Part shown: piece by piece, positions 1 through 9,950 of the stretch
Numbering within the stretch: position 1 is the first letter of the stretch
How the letters are laid out: the number at the start of each line of letters is the position of its first letter
DNA from: Saccharopolyspora_C sp047200635
Lineage (GTDB): Bacteria; Actinomycetota; Actinomycetes; Mycobacteriales; Pseudonocardiaceae
Direction of reading: 5' to 3'
Assembly (NCBI RefSeq): GCF_047200635.1
Contig: NZ_JBJZOI010000024.1
Coordinates: 14,067 to 78,066 of the forward strand
DNA length: 64,000 bases
The notes under the pieces: generated by a model
Databases searched by the model: none
What the model saw: the letters and a program-made list of their open reading frames with translations, nothing else
Told to the model about the DNA's origin: nothing
Translations under genes and position numbers: made by a program

Positions 1-1002
1 GCCTACCGGTTCGGCATCCCGCTGGTGACGCATCCGACCGACGCCGTGGTCTCGCCCGCCACGGCGATCCGCGTCGGGGAGCTCGGCGGGCTCGGGGTGC
101 TCAACGCGGAAGGGCTGTGGGCGCGGCACCCCGACGTCGAGGCGCGGTTGTTCGAGGTCGTGCGCACCGCCGAGGAGAGCGACGACCCGGCGGCGGCGAT
201 CAAGCTGCTGCAGGAGCTGCACGCGGCTCCGATCCGGCGCGACCTGCTCACCCAGTCGATCAAGCAGATCAAGGACTCCGGCGTCACCGTCGCGGCCCGG
301 GTCAGCCCGCAGCACGCCGAGGAGCTCACCCCCGACCTGCTCGCCGCCGGGGTCGAGGTGCTCATGGTGCACGGCACCATCGTCTCGGCCGAGCACGTCG
401 CGCGGGACGGCGAACCGCTGAACCTGAAGCGCTTCATCGCCGACCTCGACGTGCCCGTGATCGCGGGTGGCGTCGGCGACTACCGCACCGCGATGCACCT
501 GATGCGCACCGGCGCTGCCGGGGTCATCGTCGGGTTCGGCCAGTCCCGCTCCGCCACGACCACGCAGGTGCTCGGCATCGGCGTGCCGATGGCCACCGCG
601 ATCGCCGACGCCGCCGCGGCCCGCCGCGACTACCTGGACGAGACCGGTGGTCGCTACGTGCACGTGCTCGCCGACGGCGCGCTGTCCTACTCCGGGGACA
701 TCGCCAAGGCCATCGCCTGCGGCGCCGATGCCGTCGTGCTGGGCGAGGCGCTCACCGAGGCCGAGGAGGCCCCGGCGCAGGGCTACTACTGGACCTCCGC
801 CGCCGCGCACCCGAACCTGCCGCGCAGCGAGATCGTCGGCTTCGCCGGTTCCGGCGCGGACCTGGAGACGCTGCTGTTCGGGCCGAGCAGCGACCCGTTC
901 GGCGCGATCAACCTGTTCGGCGGTCTGCGCCGGGCCATGGCCAAGACCGGGTACTCCGAGCTCAAGGAGTTCCAGAAGGTCGGACTGACGCTGCGCCGCT
1001 GA
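1..1002 (+). CDS. guaB3: GuaB3 family IMP dehydrogenase-related protein (5' truncated by window edge)
   Basis: The reading frame is open from base 1, so the N-terminus lies outside the window. The visible ~333 residues form the C-terminal part of an IMPDH/GMP-reductase type TIM barrel, with the phosphate-binding stretch GALSYSGDIAKAIACGADA near the end. The loop that carries the catalytic cysteine in IMPDH (GSICTT) reads SRSATTT here, so alanine (codon 553-555) replaces cysteine, as expected for the GuaB3 paralogue rather than true GuaB. The biochemical role of actinobacterial GuaB3 is not settled. The neighbours, a ChoD-like oxidoreductase and guaA, match the mycobacterial guaB3-choD order. 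Family assignment is firm; substrate is uncertain. Confidence 0.9.
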   Translation, partial: AYRFGIPLVTHPTDAVVSPATAIRVGELGGLGVLNAEGLWARHPDVEARLFEVVRTAEESDDPAAAIKLLQELHAAPIRRDLLTQSIKQIKDSGVTVAARVSPQHAEELTPDLLAAGVEVLMVHGTIVSAEHVARDGEPLNLKRFIADLDVPVIAGGVGDYRTAMHLMRTGAAGVIVGFGQSRSATTTQVLGIGVPMATAIADAAAARRDYLDETGGRYVHVLADGALSYSGDIAKAIACGADAVVLGEALTEAEEAPAQGYYWTSAAAHPNLPRSEIVGFAGSGADLETLLFGPSSDPFGAINLFGGLRRAMAKTGYSELKEFQKVGLTLRR

Positions 1003-1013
1003 CGTTCCGGGGG

Positions 1014-1046
1014 GTGCGGCCGAGCGGTCGCGCCCCCGGGCCGCAC
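1014..1046 (+). terminator. weak hairpin after guaB3
   Basis: GTGCGGCC and GGCCGCAC form an 8-bp stem with a 17-nt loop 12 nt after the guaB3 stop. No T-tract follows, so termination is only possible. Confidence 0.3.
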
Positions 1047-1109
1047 TCCGCCACCGGTCCGAGCGGAGTCCGCCGAAACACTAGCTACCCGTGAGTAACG
1101 ACGGCTACG

Positions 1110-2831
1110 GTGTCCGGCATGGCTTCCAGCAACGGTGCTCAGGGTCCTCGTCGGCAGCACTTCGACGTCGTCGTGATCGGTTCCGGCTTCGGCGGCAGCG
1201 TCGCGGCGCTGCGGCTCACGGAGAAGGGCTACCGGGTCGCCGTGCTGGAGGCGGGCCGCCGGTTCGCCGACGACGAGTTCGCCAAGACCTCCTGGGACCT
1301 GCGCCGATTCCTGTGGGCGCCGCAGATCGGCTGCTACGGCATCCAGCGCATCCACCTGCTGCGGGACTGCCTGATCCTCGCCGGGGCCGGAGTCGGCGGC
1401 GGCTCGCTGGTCTACGCGAACACCCTCTACCGGCCGCTGTCGCCCTTCTACCAGGACCCGCAGTGGGCGCACATCACCGACTGGGAGACCGAGCTCGCTC
1501 CGCACTACGACCAGGCGAGCCGGATGCTCGGCGTCGTCACCAACCCGACGACCACGCCGTCGGACGAGGTGATGAAGCAGGTCGCCGCCGACATGGGCGT
1601 GGGGGCGAGCTACCACCCGACCCCGGTGGGCGTGCACTTCGGCGCCCCGGGCAAGACCGTGCCGGACCCGTACTTCGGCGGCGCCGGGCCCGCGCGCACC
1701 GGCTGCACCGAGTGCGGTGCCTGCATGACCGGCTGCCGGGTCGGCGCGAAGAACACGCTGGTCAAGAACTACCTGCACCTCGCGGAGGCCGCGGGAGCCG
1801 AGGTCTTCCCGATGACCACCGCGCACCGGCTCGCCGAGGGCCGGGACGGAGGCTGGCGGATCCTGACCCGGCGCACCGGGGCGCGGAGCGCGCTCGGCAG
1901 CAGGGTGTTCACCGCGGACCAGGTCGTGGTGGCCGCCGGGACCTGGGGCACCCAGAACCTGCTGCACCGCGCCCGCGACCGCGGCGACCTGCCCCGGCTG
2001 TCCGCCCGGCTCGGTGAGCTCACCCGCACGAACTCCGAGGCGATCATCGGTGCGCAGGTCCCCGAGGTCGGCGAGCAGGACTACTCCCGCGGCGTCGCGA
2101 TCACCTCGTCGTTCCACCCGGACGAGGACACCCACATCGAGCCCGTCCGCTACGGCAAGGGCAGCAACGCGATGGGGCTGCTCCAGACCTTCCCGACCAA
2201 GGGCGGCCAGCCGGACCCCCGCTGGAAGCAGTGGCTGCGGTTCGTGCGCCAGGACCCGAGGCGGGCGCTGCGGATGGCGGTGGTGCGGAACTGGAGCGAG
2301 CGCACGATCATCCTGCTGGTGATGCAGAGCCTGGACAACTCGCTGATGACCCGGGTGCAGAAGGGCCTGTTCGGCTCCCGGCTCACGTCCCGGCAGGGCC
2401 ACGGAGCGCCCAACCCGAGCTTCATCCCGGCGGGCGAGGAGGCCAACGAGCGGGTCGCCGAGAAGATCGGCGGCATCGCGGGCGGCACCTGGGGCGAGCT
2501 GGCGGACATGCCGATGACCGCGCACTTCATCGGCGGCTGCGCCATCGGCGAGAACGCCGACCAGGGAGTCGTCGACCCCTACCACCGGGCGTTCGGGCAC
2601 CCCGGGCTCTCGATCGTGGACGGCTCCGCGATCACCGCGAACCTGGGGGTGAACCCGTCGCTGACGATCACCGCGCAGGCCGAGCGGGCGTTCTCGATGT
2701 GGCCGAACAAGGGCGAGCCGGACCGCCGCCCGGCCCCCGGCGAGGGGTACCGGCGGGTCGACCCGATCGCCCCGCGGCGTCCGGCGGTGCCGGCGGAGGC
2801 CCCCGCCGCGCTGCGGTTGCCCCTCGTCTGA
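1110..2831 (+). CDS. GMC family oxidoreductase (ChoD / cholesterol oxidase-like)
   Basis: 573 residues. An FAD-binding Rossmann motif GSGFGG lies at residues 24-29, followed by EAGRRF. A Cys-rich stretch CTECGACMTGCRVGAKNT sits near residue 195, as in actinobacterial ChoD-type proteins. The C-terminal GMC signature includes IGGCAIGENAD and GVNPSLTITAQAERA. The family oxidises hydroxyl groups of sterols or other alcohols with FAD; the M. tuberculosis homologue ChoD is not the main cholesterol degrader, so the substrate cannot be read from sequence. GTG at 1110 is used; ATG at 1119 is an alternative and neither has a strong ribosome-binding site. It is probably cotranscribed with guaB3 or transcribed from its own promoter. 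Confidence 0.85.
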   Translation: MSGMASSNGAQGPRRQHFDVVVIGSGFGGSVAALRLTEKGYRVAVLEAGRRFADDEFAKTSWDLRRFLWAPQIGCYGIQRIHLLRDCLILAGAGVGGGSLVYANTLYRPLSPFYQDPQWAHITDWETELAPHYDQASRMLGVVTNPTTTPSDEVMKQVAADMGVGASYHPTPVGVHFGAPGKTVPDPYFGGAGPARTGCTECGACMTGCRVGAKNTLVKNYLHLAEAAGAEVFPMTTAHRLAEGRDGGWRILTRRTGARSALGSRVFTADQVVVAAGTWGTQNLLHRARDRGDLPRLSARLGELTRTNSEAIIGAQVPEVGEQDYSRGVAITSSFHPDEDTHIEPVRYGKGSNAMGLLQTFPTKGGQPDPRWKQWLRFVRQDPRRALRMAVVRNWSERTIILLVMQSLDNSLMTRVQKGLFGSRLTSRQGHGAPNPSFIPAGEEANERVAEKIGGIAGGTWGELADMPMTAHFIGGCAIGENADQGVVDPYHRAFGHPGLSIVDGSAITANLGVNPSLTITAQAERAFSMWPNKGEPDRRPAPGEGYRRVDPIAPRRPAVPAEAPAALRLPLV

Positions 2832-2911
2832 CCCGGAGCCGATGGCCGGGTGGCGCGGGCTAGCTGGGATGATGGGCGCAGCGCACGCATCCGCCTGGAG
2901 GTTTCGACGAC

Positions 2912-4522
<1,611 letters not shown>

Positions 4523-4556
4523 TCGCCTCCCGGTGATCGCCGCCCGGCCCAGCGGA

Positions 4557-4588
4557 ACGGCCGCCTCTCCTCGCGGAGGGGCGGCCGT
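4557..4588. terminator. bidirectional terminator between guaA and GH16 gene
   Basis: A 14-bp stem, ACGGCCGCCTCTCC paired with GGAGGGGCGGCCGT (one G-U pair), closes a TCGC loop. It lies between the convergent guaA and glucanase genes; there is no long T-tract. Confidence 0.65.
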
Positions 4589-4704
4589 CGTGCTCGGGGC
4601 GTGGCCTCGGTGCGACCGGACCGGTGGTCCGGTGCGCACCGGGGCACGCCTCCACCCGGTTCACGCGCGCCGTGGGCGCGGGTCACGAGGCGCGTGATCG
4701 GGAA

Positions 4705-5622
4705 TCACTGCTCGACCCGGACCCAGTCGATCAGGTACCGGGCGTTCCCGGACTCGATCTTGTCGACCGATTCCTGCGGGAGACCGAAATAGGGCTCGGT
4801 CACGCCGTTGACGCCGTTCGGGAACTGCCCGCCGAGCGCGAAGTTCAGAATCATGAACTGCGGGTCGTCGTAGACCCACGTCCAGCCGTTCTGCTCCATT
4901 TCGGCGCGGGTGATCTGGTAGATCTCCTTGTCGTCGACGGAGAAGGTGAATCCGTCGGTCTGCCAGTCCACCTCGTAGGTGTGCCAGTCGCCGGGGTCCA
5001 TGCCCTCGAACTGCTGCTGGCCGGCGATCGGGGTGTCGCCGTTGTACTCGGGGCCGTGCAGCGCGACGCTGGTCCACGGCTCGCCGACGCTCTCCATGAC
5101 GTCGACCTCGCCGCACTGCGGCCAGGACACCTCGTCGATGTTCGCGCCCAGCGACCACCAGGCGGGCCAGAGGCCCTGGCTGGTGCCGCCCTCGGGGAGC
5201 TTCACCCGGGCCGAGTAGCTGCCGTGGGTGAACTCGAACTTGTCCTGGGTGTTGACCCGCCCGGACTGGAAGTCGTACGTGTTCCCGTCCGGGGCCTGGA
5301 AGCCCGGGGTGCTGCGGGCGTGCAGCGCGAGCGCGCCGTTGCTGGCGCCGGTCGCGGCGTCGTCGTGGTCGATGTAGATCGTGTCGGGGGAGTTGACGTA
5401 AGCCTGCTGCTCCGAGTTCACCGTGGTGAAGTTCTCCCCGGTGACCTCGACCTTCCACTTGGACTGGTCGAGCTCCTGGCCGGAGAAGTCGTCGAAGAAC
5501 ACCTCGGCCTTCGGCTGGGGCGCGGACTGGGCCGGCGCGGTGGTGGCCGAAGCGGTGGCGAACGGGAACAGGCAGAGCGCGGCCAGCGTGGTGCCTGCCG
5601 CCTTGAAACCGGTTCGGGACAC
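4705..5622 (-). CDS. secreted glycoside hydrolase family 16 (beta-glucanase)
   Basis: 305 residues. A typical Sec signal peptide (positive N-region, then a hydrophobic LAALCLFPFATASA core) precedes the catalytic domain. The GH16 active-site motif ExDxxE is present as GEVDVMES, and WPAWWSLG and the aromatic-rich strands fit laminarinase or endo-1,3(4)-beta-glucanase types. Exported and probably degrades beta-glucans outside the cell. No carbohydrate-binding module follows. GTG at 5622 is chosen because AAGGAGGG (5628-5635) precedes it at good spacing and the signal peptide starts there. The upstream LacI gene and operator suggest sugar-dependent repression. Exact linkage specificity cannot be read from sequence. 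Confidence 0.92.
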   Translation of the reverse strand: MSRTGFKAAGTTLAALCLFPFATASATTAPAQSAPQPKAEVFFDDFSGQELDQSKWKVEVTGENFTTVNSEQQAYVNSPDTIYIDHDDAATGASNGALALHARSTPGFQAPDGNTYDFQSGRVNTQDKFEFTHGSYSARVKLPEGGTSQGLWPAWWSLGANIDEVSWPQCGEVDVMESVGEPWTSVALHGPEYNGDTPIAGQQQFEGMDPGDWHTYEVDWQTDGFTFSVDDKEIYQITRAEMEQNGWTWVYDDPQFMILNFALGGQFPNGVNGVTEPYFGLPQESVDKIESGNARYLIDWVRVEQ

Positions 5623-5651
5623 GGAATCCCTCCTTCGGGACGTCGAAAGAC

Positions 5652-5663
5652 GAGAGCGCTCTC
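5652..5663. promoter_or_regulatory. LacI-type operator upstream of GH16 gene
   Basis: The perfect palindrome GAGAGCGCTCTC lies 30 bp upstream of the glucanase start, between it and the lacI-type gene. Its central GAGCGCTC matches the CebR-type operators (TGGGAGCGCTCCCA) known for actinobacterial LacI regulators of glucan use. It is positioned to block transcription into the glucanase gene. Confidence 0.75.
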
Positions 5664-5878
5664 AACGGAACAGGCTGCTCACCTGAAACGTTCCGGTAAA
5701 GGCTATATCGATGCAGCTGGAAATGATTAGGCCGATCGGCTGCTCTTCGGCGCTCAACGGGAGTCGGTCGCGCTATTCGGCAACCCTCCTTGACCGTTAT
5801 TGCCAGAATTTTGGCGAGAAATGGTCTCGGCGCTTCCGGCGATCTTGAATTCAATTCGGGAAAAACGGCAACGCGCAT

Positions 5879-6901
5879 TCATGCCGATTCCCGCCGGACG
5901 AGTCGCACCGGCAGCACCTCGCGGCCCGGCGCCACCCGCTCCCCGGCGATCAGCCGCCGCAGCAGCGCGACCATGTGCGCGGTGCGCAGCGCGGGGTCCT
6001 GCCTGATCGTCGTGAGCGGGGGAGAGGTGTGCGGCGCGATCGTCGGCTGGTCGTCGAAGCCCACCACCGCCACGTCTTCGGGCACCCGGCGGCCCGCCGC
6101 GCGCAACGCCCGCAGCGCGCCCGCCGCCATCAGGTCGTTCGCCGCGAACACCGCGTCCAGGCCGGGCACCCGCTCCAGCAGCGCGGCCATCGCCCGCTCC
6201 CCGCCCGGCTCGGTGAAGCCGCCCGGCTCGGCGCGCAGCGCGGTCGCCGCCTCGTCGGCGCCGGTGGCCTCCCGCCAGCCCGCCAGCCGCTCCAGCCCGG
6301 CGTGCTCGTCCTGCGGGCCGGCCACGGTCACCAGCTCGCGCCTGCCCAGCCCGAGCAGGTGCTCGGTCGCCAGCCTGCCGCCGCCGACGTTGTCGTGATC
6401 CACCAGGTGCAGCCCCCGCTCCGGGATCCAGGGGCGGCCGCCGAACACCACCGGCAGCGGCAGCTGCCGCACCGCCTCCGGCAGCGGGTCCTCGCGGTGC
6501 GGGGCCAGCACCAGCGCGCCGTCCACGTGCCCGGCGGCCAGGTAGCGCGCGATCCGCGCGTGGTCGTCCGGCCGGTGCACCAGGAGGAGCACCAGCTGGC
6601 TGTCCACCGCGGACAGGTGCTGGGAGACGGTGCGCACCGCGGAGGCGAAGAACGGGTCGTCGAAGAACTTGTGCTCCGGTTCCGACAGCACCAGCGCCAC
6701 GGCCCCGGTGCGCCGGGTGACGAGGGCGCGGGCCGCCCGGTTCGGCACGTAGCCGAGATCCCGCACCGCGGCCTCGACCAGCTCGCGGGCCTCCGGGCTC
6801 ACCCGGGGCGAATCGTTGATCACCCGGGACACCGTCGCCCGGGAGACCCCCGCGCGCACCGCCACGTCCTCCAGCGTGGGCCGCGCCCCGGGCACGCTCA
6901 T
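5879..6901 (-). CDS. LacI family transcriptional regulator
   Basis: 340 residues. The N-terminal helix-turn-helix TLEDVAVRAGVSRATVSRVI (about residues 9-28) and the hinge helix region PNRAARALV are typical of LacI/GalR. A periplasmic-binding-protein-like effector domain follows, with the conserved DAVFAANDLMAAGAL and VAVVGFDDQP motifs. It should bind DNA as a dimer and release it on binding a sugar. The adjacent downstream glucanase gene with a palindromic operator is the likely target. AGGAGGGGGAG precedes the ATG start. No sugar transporter is next to it, so the inducer could be a glucan oligosaccharide imported elsewhere; that is inference. Confidence 0.9.
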   Translation of the reverse strand: MSVPGARPTLEDVAVRAGVSRATVSRVINDSPRVSPEARELVEAAVRDLGYVPNRAARALVTRRTGAVALVLSEPEHKFFDDPFFASAVRTVSQHLSAVDSQLVLLLVHRPDDHARIARYLAAGHVDGALVLAPHREDPLPEAVRQLPLPVVFGGRPWIPERGLHLVDHDNVGGGRLATEHLLGLGRRELVTVAGPQDEHAGLERLAGWREATGADEAATALRAEPGGFTEPGGERAMAALLERVPGLDAVFAANDLMAAGALRALRAAGRRVPEDVAVVGFDDQPTIAPHTSPPLTTIRQDPALRTAHMVALLRRLIAGERVAPGREVLPVRLVRRESA

Positions 6902-6950
6902 CCGCCGCTCCCCCTCCTCCGCGCCCGGCCGCGCGGAGCTCTCCGGTCCC

Positions 6951-6968
6951 GGACGTCGGCAGACGTCC
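6951..6968. promoter_or_regulatory. inverted repeat upstream of lacI-type gene
   Basis: GGACGTC-GGCA-GACGTCC is a perfect 7+7 dyad about 50 bp upstream of the regulator start. It differs from the GAGCGCTC operator, so it may be a 5'UTR hairpin or a site for another regulator. Confidence 0.35.
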
Positions 6969-7072
6969 TCGACCGATCATGCCGGAACCCGGGGGACCCC
7001 GAGCGCGGAACGGGCCCGGAGCCGCGGCCCCGGGCCCAGCGCCCCGATCCACCCCCGCTCCGCGCCCCCGGG

Positions 7073-7267
7073 TCAGCGCCGCCGCGCGGAGGCGACCAGC
7101 AGGAAGATCCCCACCAGAACAGCCAACCCCGCCAGCGACCACTCGATCCAGAAGTCGTGCGAGCCGCCGAACAGCACCGAGCCCGACACCACCAGCGCCA
7201 GCGCTCCCGACACCAGCAGCGGGGTGTCCGGTCCCCGCCGCGCCTCGTCGCGCACCTCGTCAGCCAC
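7073..7267 (-). CDS. small two-helix membrane protein
   Basis: 64 residues, no recognised family. A charged N-terminus (ADEVRDEARRG) is followed by two hydrophobic segments (about residues 15-33 and 40-58) and a basic end ASARRR, as for a hairpin membrane protein. The start is set at GTG 7267: GGAGG stands just upstream and this gives an 8-nt overlap with the stop of the PspC gene (7260-7262), so the two are translationally coupled. A longer upstream reading would invade the PspC gene without a ribosome-binding site. It probably acts with the PspC protein at the membrane. Confidence 0.7.
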   Translation of the reverse strand: MADEVRDEARRGPDTPLLVSGALALVVSGSVLFGGSHDFWIEWSLAGLAVLVGIFLLVASARRR

Positions 7268-8408
7268 GGAGCACCTCCACGTCGCCGTTGTTGACCGCCA
7301 GGTGGAGCCGCAGCTGTCCACCGCCGGGACCGTCTTCACCGGGATCGGCGACGTCCAGCTGGGTCCGGGAGCCGCCGGACTCCCGGTTGCCGAGGCAGTC
7401 CGCGGTCCCGTTGTTCGTGATGCAGCGCGCGGAGGTGTCCAGCCCCGGCGGCAGCAGCACCCGGACCTGGCCGTTGCCGACGCGGGCCTTGGTCTCGACC
7501 CGCTCGTCCGGGCCGAGGCGCAACTGCCGCAGGTCCAGGGTGAGCGTGCCGTTCGAGATGTACGGGTACTCGGGCCGCAGCGCGGCGGGAGCGGTGGCCA
7601 CGACCTCCTGGTCGCGCGCGGTTGGGGGACCGTCGGGCTCGCCGTCCCCGATCGCGCCGAGCAGCACGGCCAGCGCTCCCACCGGCAGCGCGCAGGCGAT
7701 GAGCATCCGGCCGCCGCGCAGGAACGCCGCCGCCAGCATTCCCGCGCCGAGCACCCCCAGCGCCACCGCCAGCGCGGCCGCCGCGTTCCCGCTCAGCAGC
7801 AGCACCACCGCGCAGGCGAGCACCGCCGCGCCGATCGCGAGCCAGCTGATCCACGGCCGCTTCGGCGGCTCCGGCTCCGCCTCCGCCGGCGGTTCCGGCA
7901 GGTCCCAGGCGAACGGCGCGGCGCCCAGCGGGTCCCAGCGCGGCGGTTCGGCGGGGGCGGCACCCGGGTAGACCCAGGTGTTCTCGCCGACCGGGGCCGC
8001 CTCGGTTCGCGCCGGGGCGGCGGGCGCTCCCTCCCGCTGGTGCAGCAGGTAGAGCGCGGCCACCGCAGCCGGGAACACCAGCCATCCGTGCGGGTAGAGC
8101 ATCGGCAGCGCCACGAACAGCCCCAGCAGCACCAACGCGGAGAGCCCCAGCACCCGGCGGAGACCGCCGTCCCCCGGGGCGGGCTCCGCCGCGGGAAGCA
8201 CCGCCCAGAGCGCCAGGTACAGCGCGAGGCCCCCGCCGCCGGGGATCGTCGCCACGACGAACGCCACCCGCACCAGCACCGGATCGATGTCGTAGCGCCG
8301 CCCGATCGCGGTGCACACCCCGGCGAGCTTGCGCCCCTCCCGAGACCGGGCCGGTCTCGTCTCCCACATCTCGCGCAGGACCGCCCCGGCGCTGTCGTTC
8401 CCGTTCAT
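7260..8408 (-). CDS. PspC domain membrane protein with LiaF-like C-terminus
   Basis: 382 residues. The PspC domain occupies about residues 22-72 (RKLAGVCTAIGRRYDIDPVLVRV and a hydrophobic helix ending ALWAVLP). Further membrane segments lie at about 88-118 and 190-255, separated by a Pro/Ala/Glu-rich linker. The last ~110 residues are soluble and beta-rich (TLDLRQLRL, NGQVRVLLPPGL), resembling the LiaF/cell-wall-active antibiotic response fold. It is divergent from a PspC-histidine kinase gene and response regulator, which fits a membrane-stress sensor or inhibitor in a LiaFSR-like system. The role is inferred from architecture and position. Confidence 0.8.
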   Translation of the reverse strand: MNGNDSAGAVLREMWETRPARSREGRKLAGVCTAIGRRYDIDPVLVRVAFVVATIPGGGGLALYLALWAVLPAAEPAPGDGGLRRVLGLSALVLLGLFVALPMLYPHGWLVFPAAVAALYLLHQREGAPAAPARTEAAPVGENTWVYPGAAPAEPPRWDPLGAAPFAWDLPEPPAEAEPEPPKRPWISWLAIGAAVLACAVVLLLSGNAAAALAVALGVLGAGMLAAAFLRGGRMLIACALPVGALAVLLGAIGDGEPDGPPTARDQEVVATAPAALRPEYPYISNGTLTLDLRQLRLGPDERVETKARVGNGQVRVLLPPGLDTSARCITNNGTADCLGNRESGGSRTQLDVADPGEDGPGGGQLRLHLAVNNGDVEVLRG

Positions 8409-8440
8409 GCCCCCACTGTCGACCGATCACCGCCCGCGGC

Positions 8441-8494
8441 GCATCGGGGACGCCCCTGAGTCCGGCCCCGGAAGCCCTGGGGCTTCCCCGATGC
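8441..8494. promoter_or_regulatory. nested inverted repeats in divergent PspC promoter region
   Basis: GCATCGGGG (8441-8449) pairs with CCCCGATGC (8486-8494), and inside this GGAAGCCC (8470-8477) pairs with GGGCTTCC (8480-8487). Together they fill half of the 104-bp gap between the divergent genes. A regulator site, perhaps for the adjacent LuxR-type response regulator, is a reasonable guess. Confidence 0.5.
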
Positions 8495-8512
8495 CCCCGT
8501 TCCCGCGCGCGT

Positions 8513-9919
8513 GTGACCATCGACGGCGTGAGAACCCGGACCCAGCGCGGTCGAGGCCGCGCGCTCCGCCAGGAGCGGCCCGCCGCCCCGCCGCCCGAGC
8601 CCGCTCCGTCGCCCGAGCCCGCTCCGCGCGACGAGCAGCGGACCCGCACGCACCGGATCCCCGGTACCGCGCAACGGCCCGGCGCCGCCGAGCCGGGGAC
8701 CCGCGTGCTGCACCGCCGCCGAGGCGGGCGGCTGGTGGCCGGGGTGTGCAGCGGGCTCGCCGAGCACCTGGGCGTCTCGGTGCTGTGGGTGCGCGCCGCG
8801 TTCGCGGTGCTCGCCGCCTTCGGCGGAGCCGGGGTGCTGGCGTACGGGATGCTGTGGGTCTTCGTGCCGCAGAGCGCGGGCAGCGAGCCGCCGCCCTCGG
8901 ACCGCGAGCGGCAGCAGGGGCTCGGACTGATCGTCCTGGGCCTGGGCCTGGCGGTCGCCGTCGGCCTGCTCGGCGTGCTGCCGACCTGGTTCGTCGGCCC
9001 GATCGGCGTGGCCCTGGTGGGCGCCGCCGTGGTGTGGCGGGAGGCCGACGAGTCGCAGCGGCGGCGCTGGCGGGAGGGCGCCCGCTCCGGGGTGGCGGGC
9101 GCGCTGCTCGGCGGTGGCGGGCGGGCCGCGATGGTGCGGATCATCTCCGGCAGCGCGCTCGTGGTGATCGGCGCCGTGGTGTTCCTGGCCGGATCGGCCA
9201 GCCTCAACGACCTCCAGTTCGCGCTGCTGTCCACGGCGACCGCGCTGGTCGGCGCGGCCGTGCTCACCGTGCCGTGGTGGATGCGGCTGATGCGGGACCT
9301 GAACGCGGAGCGCGCCAGCCGGGTCCGCTCCCAGGAGCGCGCGGAGATCGCCGCGCACCTGCACGACTCGGTGCTGCAGACCCTGGCGCTGATCCAGAAG
9401 CAGGCCGGCTCCGAGCGGGAGGTCCGCCGCCTGGCCCGGGGCCAGGAGCGCGAGCTGCGGAACTGGCTCTACGGCAGGGACGGCTACGGGCGCGGCGAGG
9501 ACGAGTCCGCGCGGGCGGACGAACCGGCGCGCACCCTCTCCGCCGAGCTCACCCGGATCTGCGGCGAGGTGGAGGACTCCTTCGCGATCGAGGTGCAGCG
9601 CGTGGTCGTCGGTGACTGCGAGTCCGACGAGCGCCTCCGCGCCGCGCTGTCCGCGGCCCGGGAAGCCGTGGTGAACGCGGCCAAGCACGCCGGGGTCGCC
9701 GAGGTGAGCGTCTACGCGGAGGTCGAGCCCGAGCAGGTCTCGGTCTTCGTGCGGGACCGGGGAGCGGGATTCGATCCCGACGGCGTGCCCGGCGACCGGC
9801 ACGGGCTCGCCGACTCGATCAAGGGGAGGATGGAGCGCAACGGCGGCTCCGCCCGGATCAGGACGGCCCCTGGATCGGGCACCGAGGTGCAGATGACCAT
9901 GCCGAGGAAGACCAGCTGA
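8513..9919 (+). CDS. PspC domain-containing sensor histidine kinase
   Basis: 468 residues. After a proline-rich cytoplasmic N-terminus, a PspC domain spans about residues 63-122 (GGRLVAGVCSGLAEHLGVSV). Hydrophobic segments follow to about residue 265. The HisKA_3 phospho-acceptor is His284 in EIAAHLHDSVLQ, and an HATPase domain has the N box EAVVNAAKHAG and the G boxes DRGAGFDPDG and HGLADSI. It autophosphorylates on stress and passes phosphate to the regulator encoded 31 bp downstream. GTG 8513 gives the full reading; GTG 8528 is possible. The fusion of PspC to a NarL-type kinase is common in actinobacteria (MacS-like). Confidence 0.88.
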   Translation: MTIDGVRTRTQRGRGRALRQERPAAPPPEPAPSPEPAPRDEQRTRTHRIPGTAQRPGAAEPGTRVLHRRRGGRLVAGVCSGLAEHLGVSVLWVRAAFAVLAAFGGAGVLAYGMLWVFVPQSAGSEPPPSDRERQQGLGLIVLGLGLAVAVGLLGVLPTWFVGPIGVALVGAAVVWREADESQRRRWREGARSGVAGALLGGGGRAAMVRIISGSALVVIGAVVFLAGSASLNDLQFALLSTATALVGAAVLTVPWWMRLMRDLNAERASRVRSQERAEIAAHLHDSVLQTLALIQKQAGSEREVRRLARGQERELRNWLYGRDGYGRGEDESARADEPARTLSAELTRICGEVEDSFAIEVQRVVVGDCESDERLRAALSAAREAVVNAAKHAGVAEVSVYAEVEPEQVSVFVRDRGAGFDPDGVPGDRHGLADSIKGRMERNGGSARIRTAPGSGTEVQMTMPRKTS

Positions 9920-9950
9920 TGTTCCGGCCGCGGCCGGTGGAGGAGGCGTC

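Noticed and set aside
5802..5815. GCCAGAATTTTGGC as a second LacI operator
   Set aside because: Imperfect dyad without the central CG typical of LacI-type operators.
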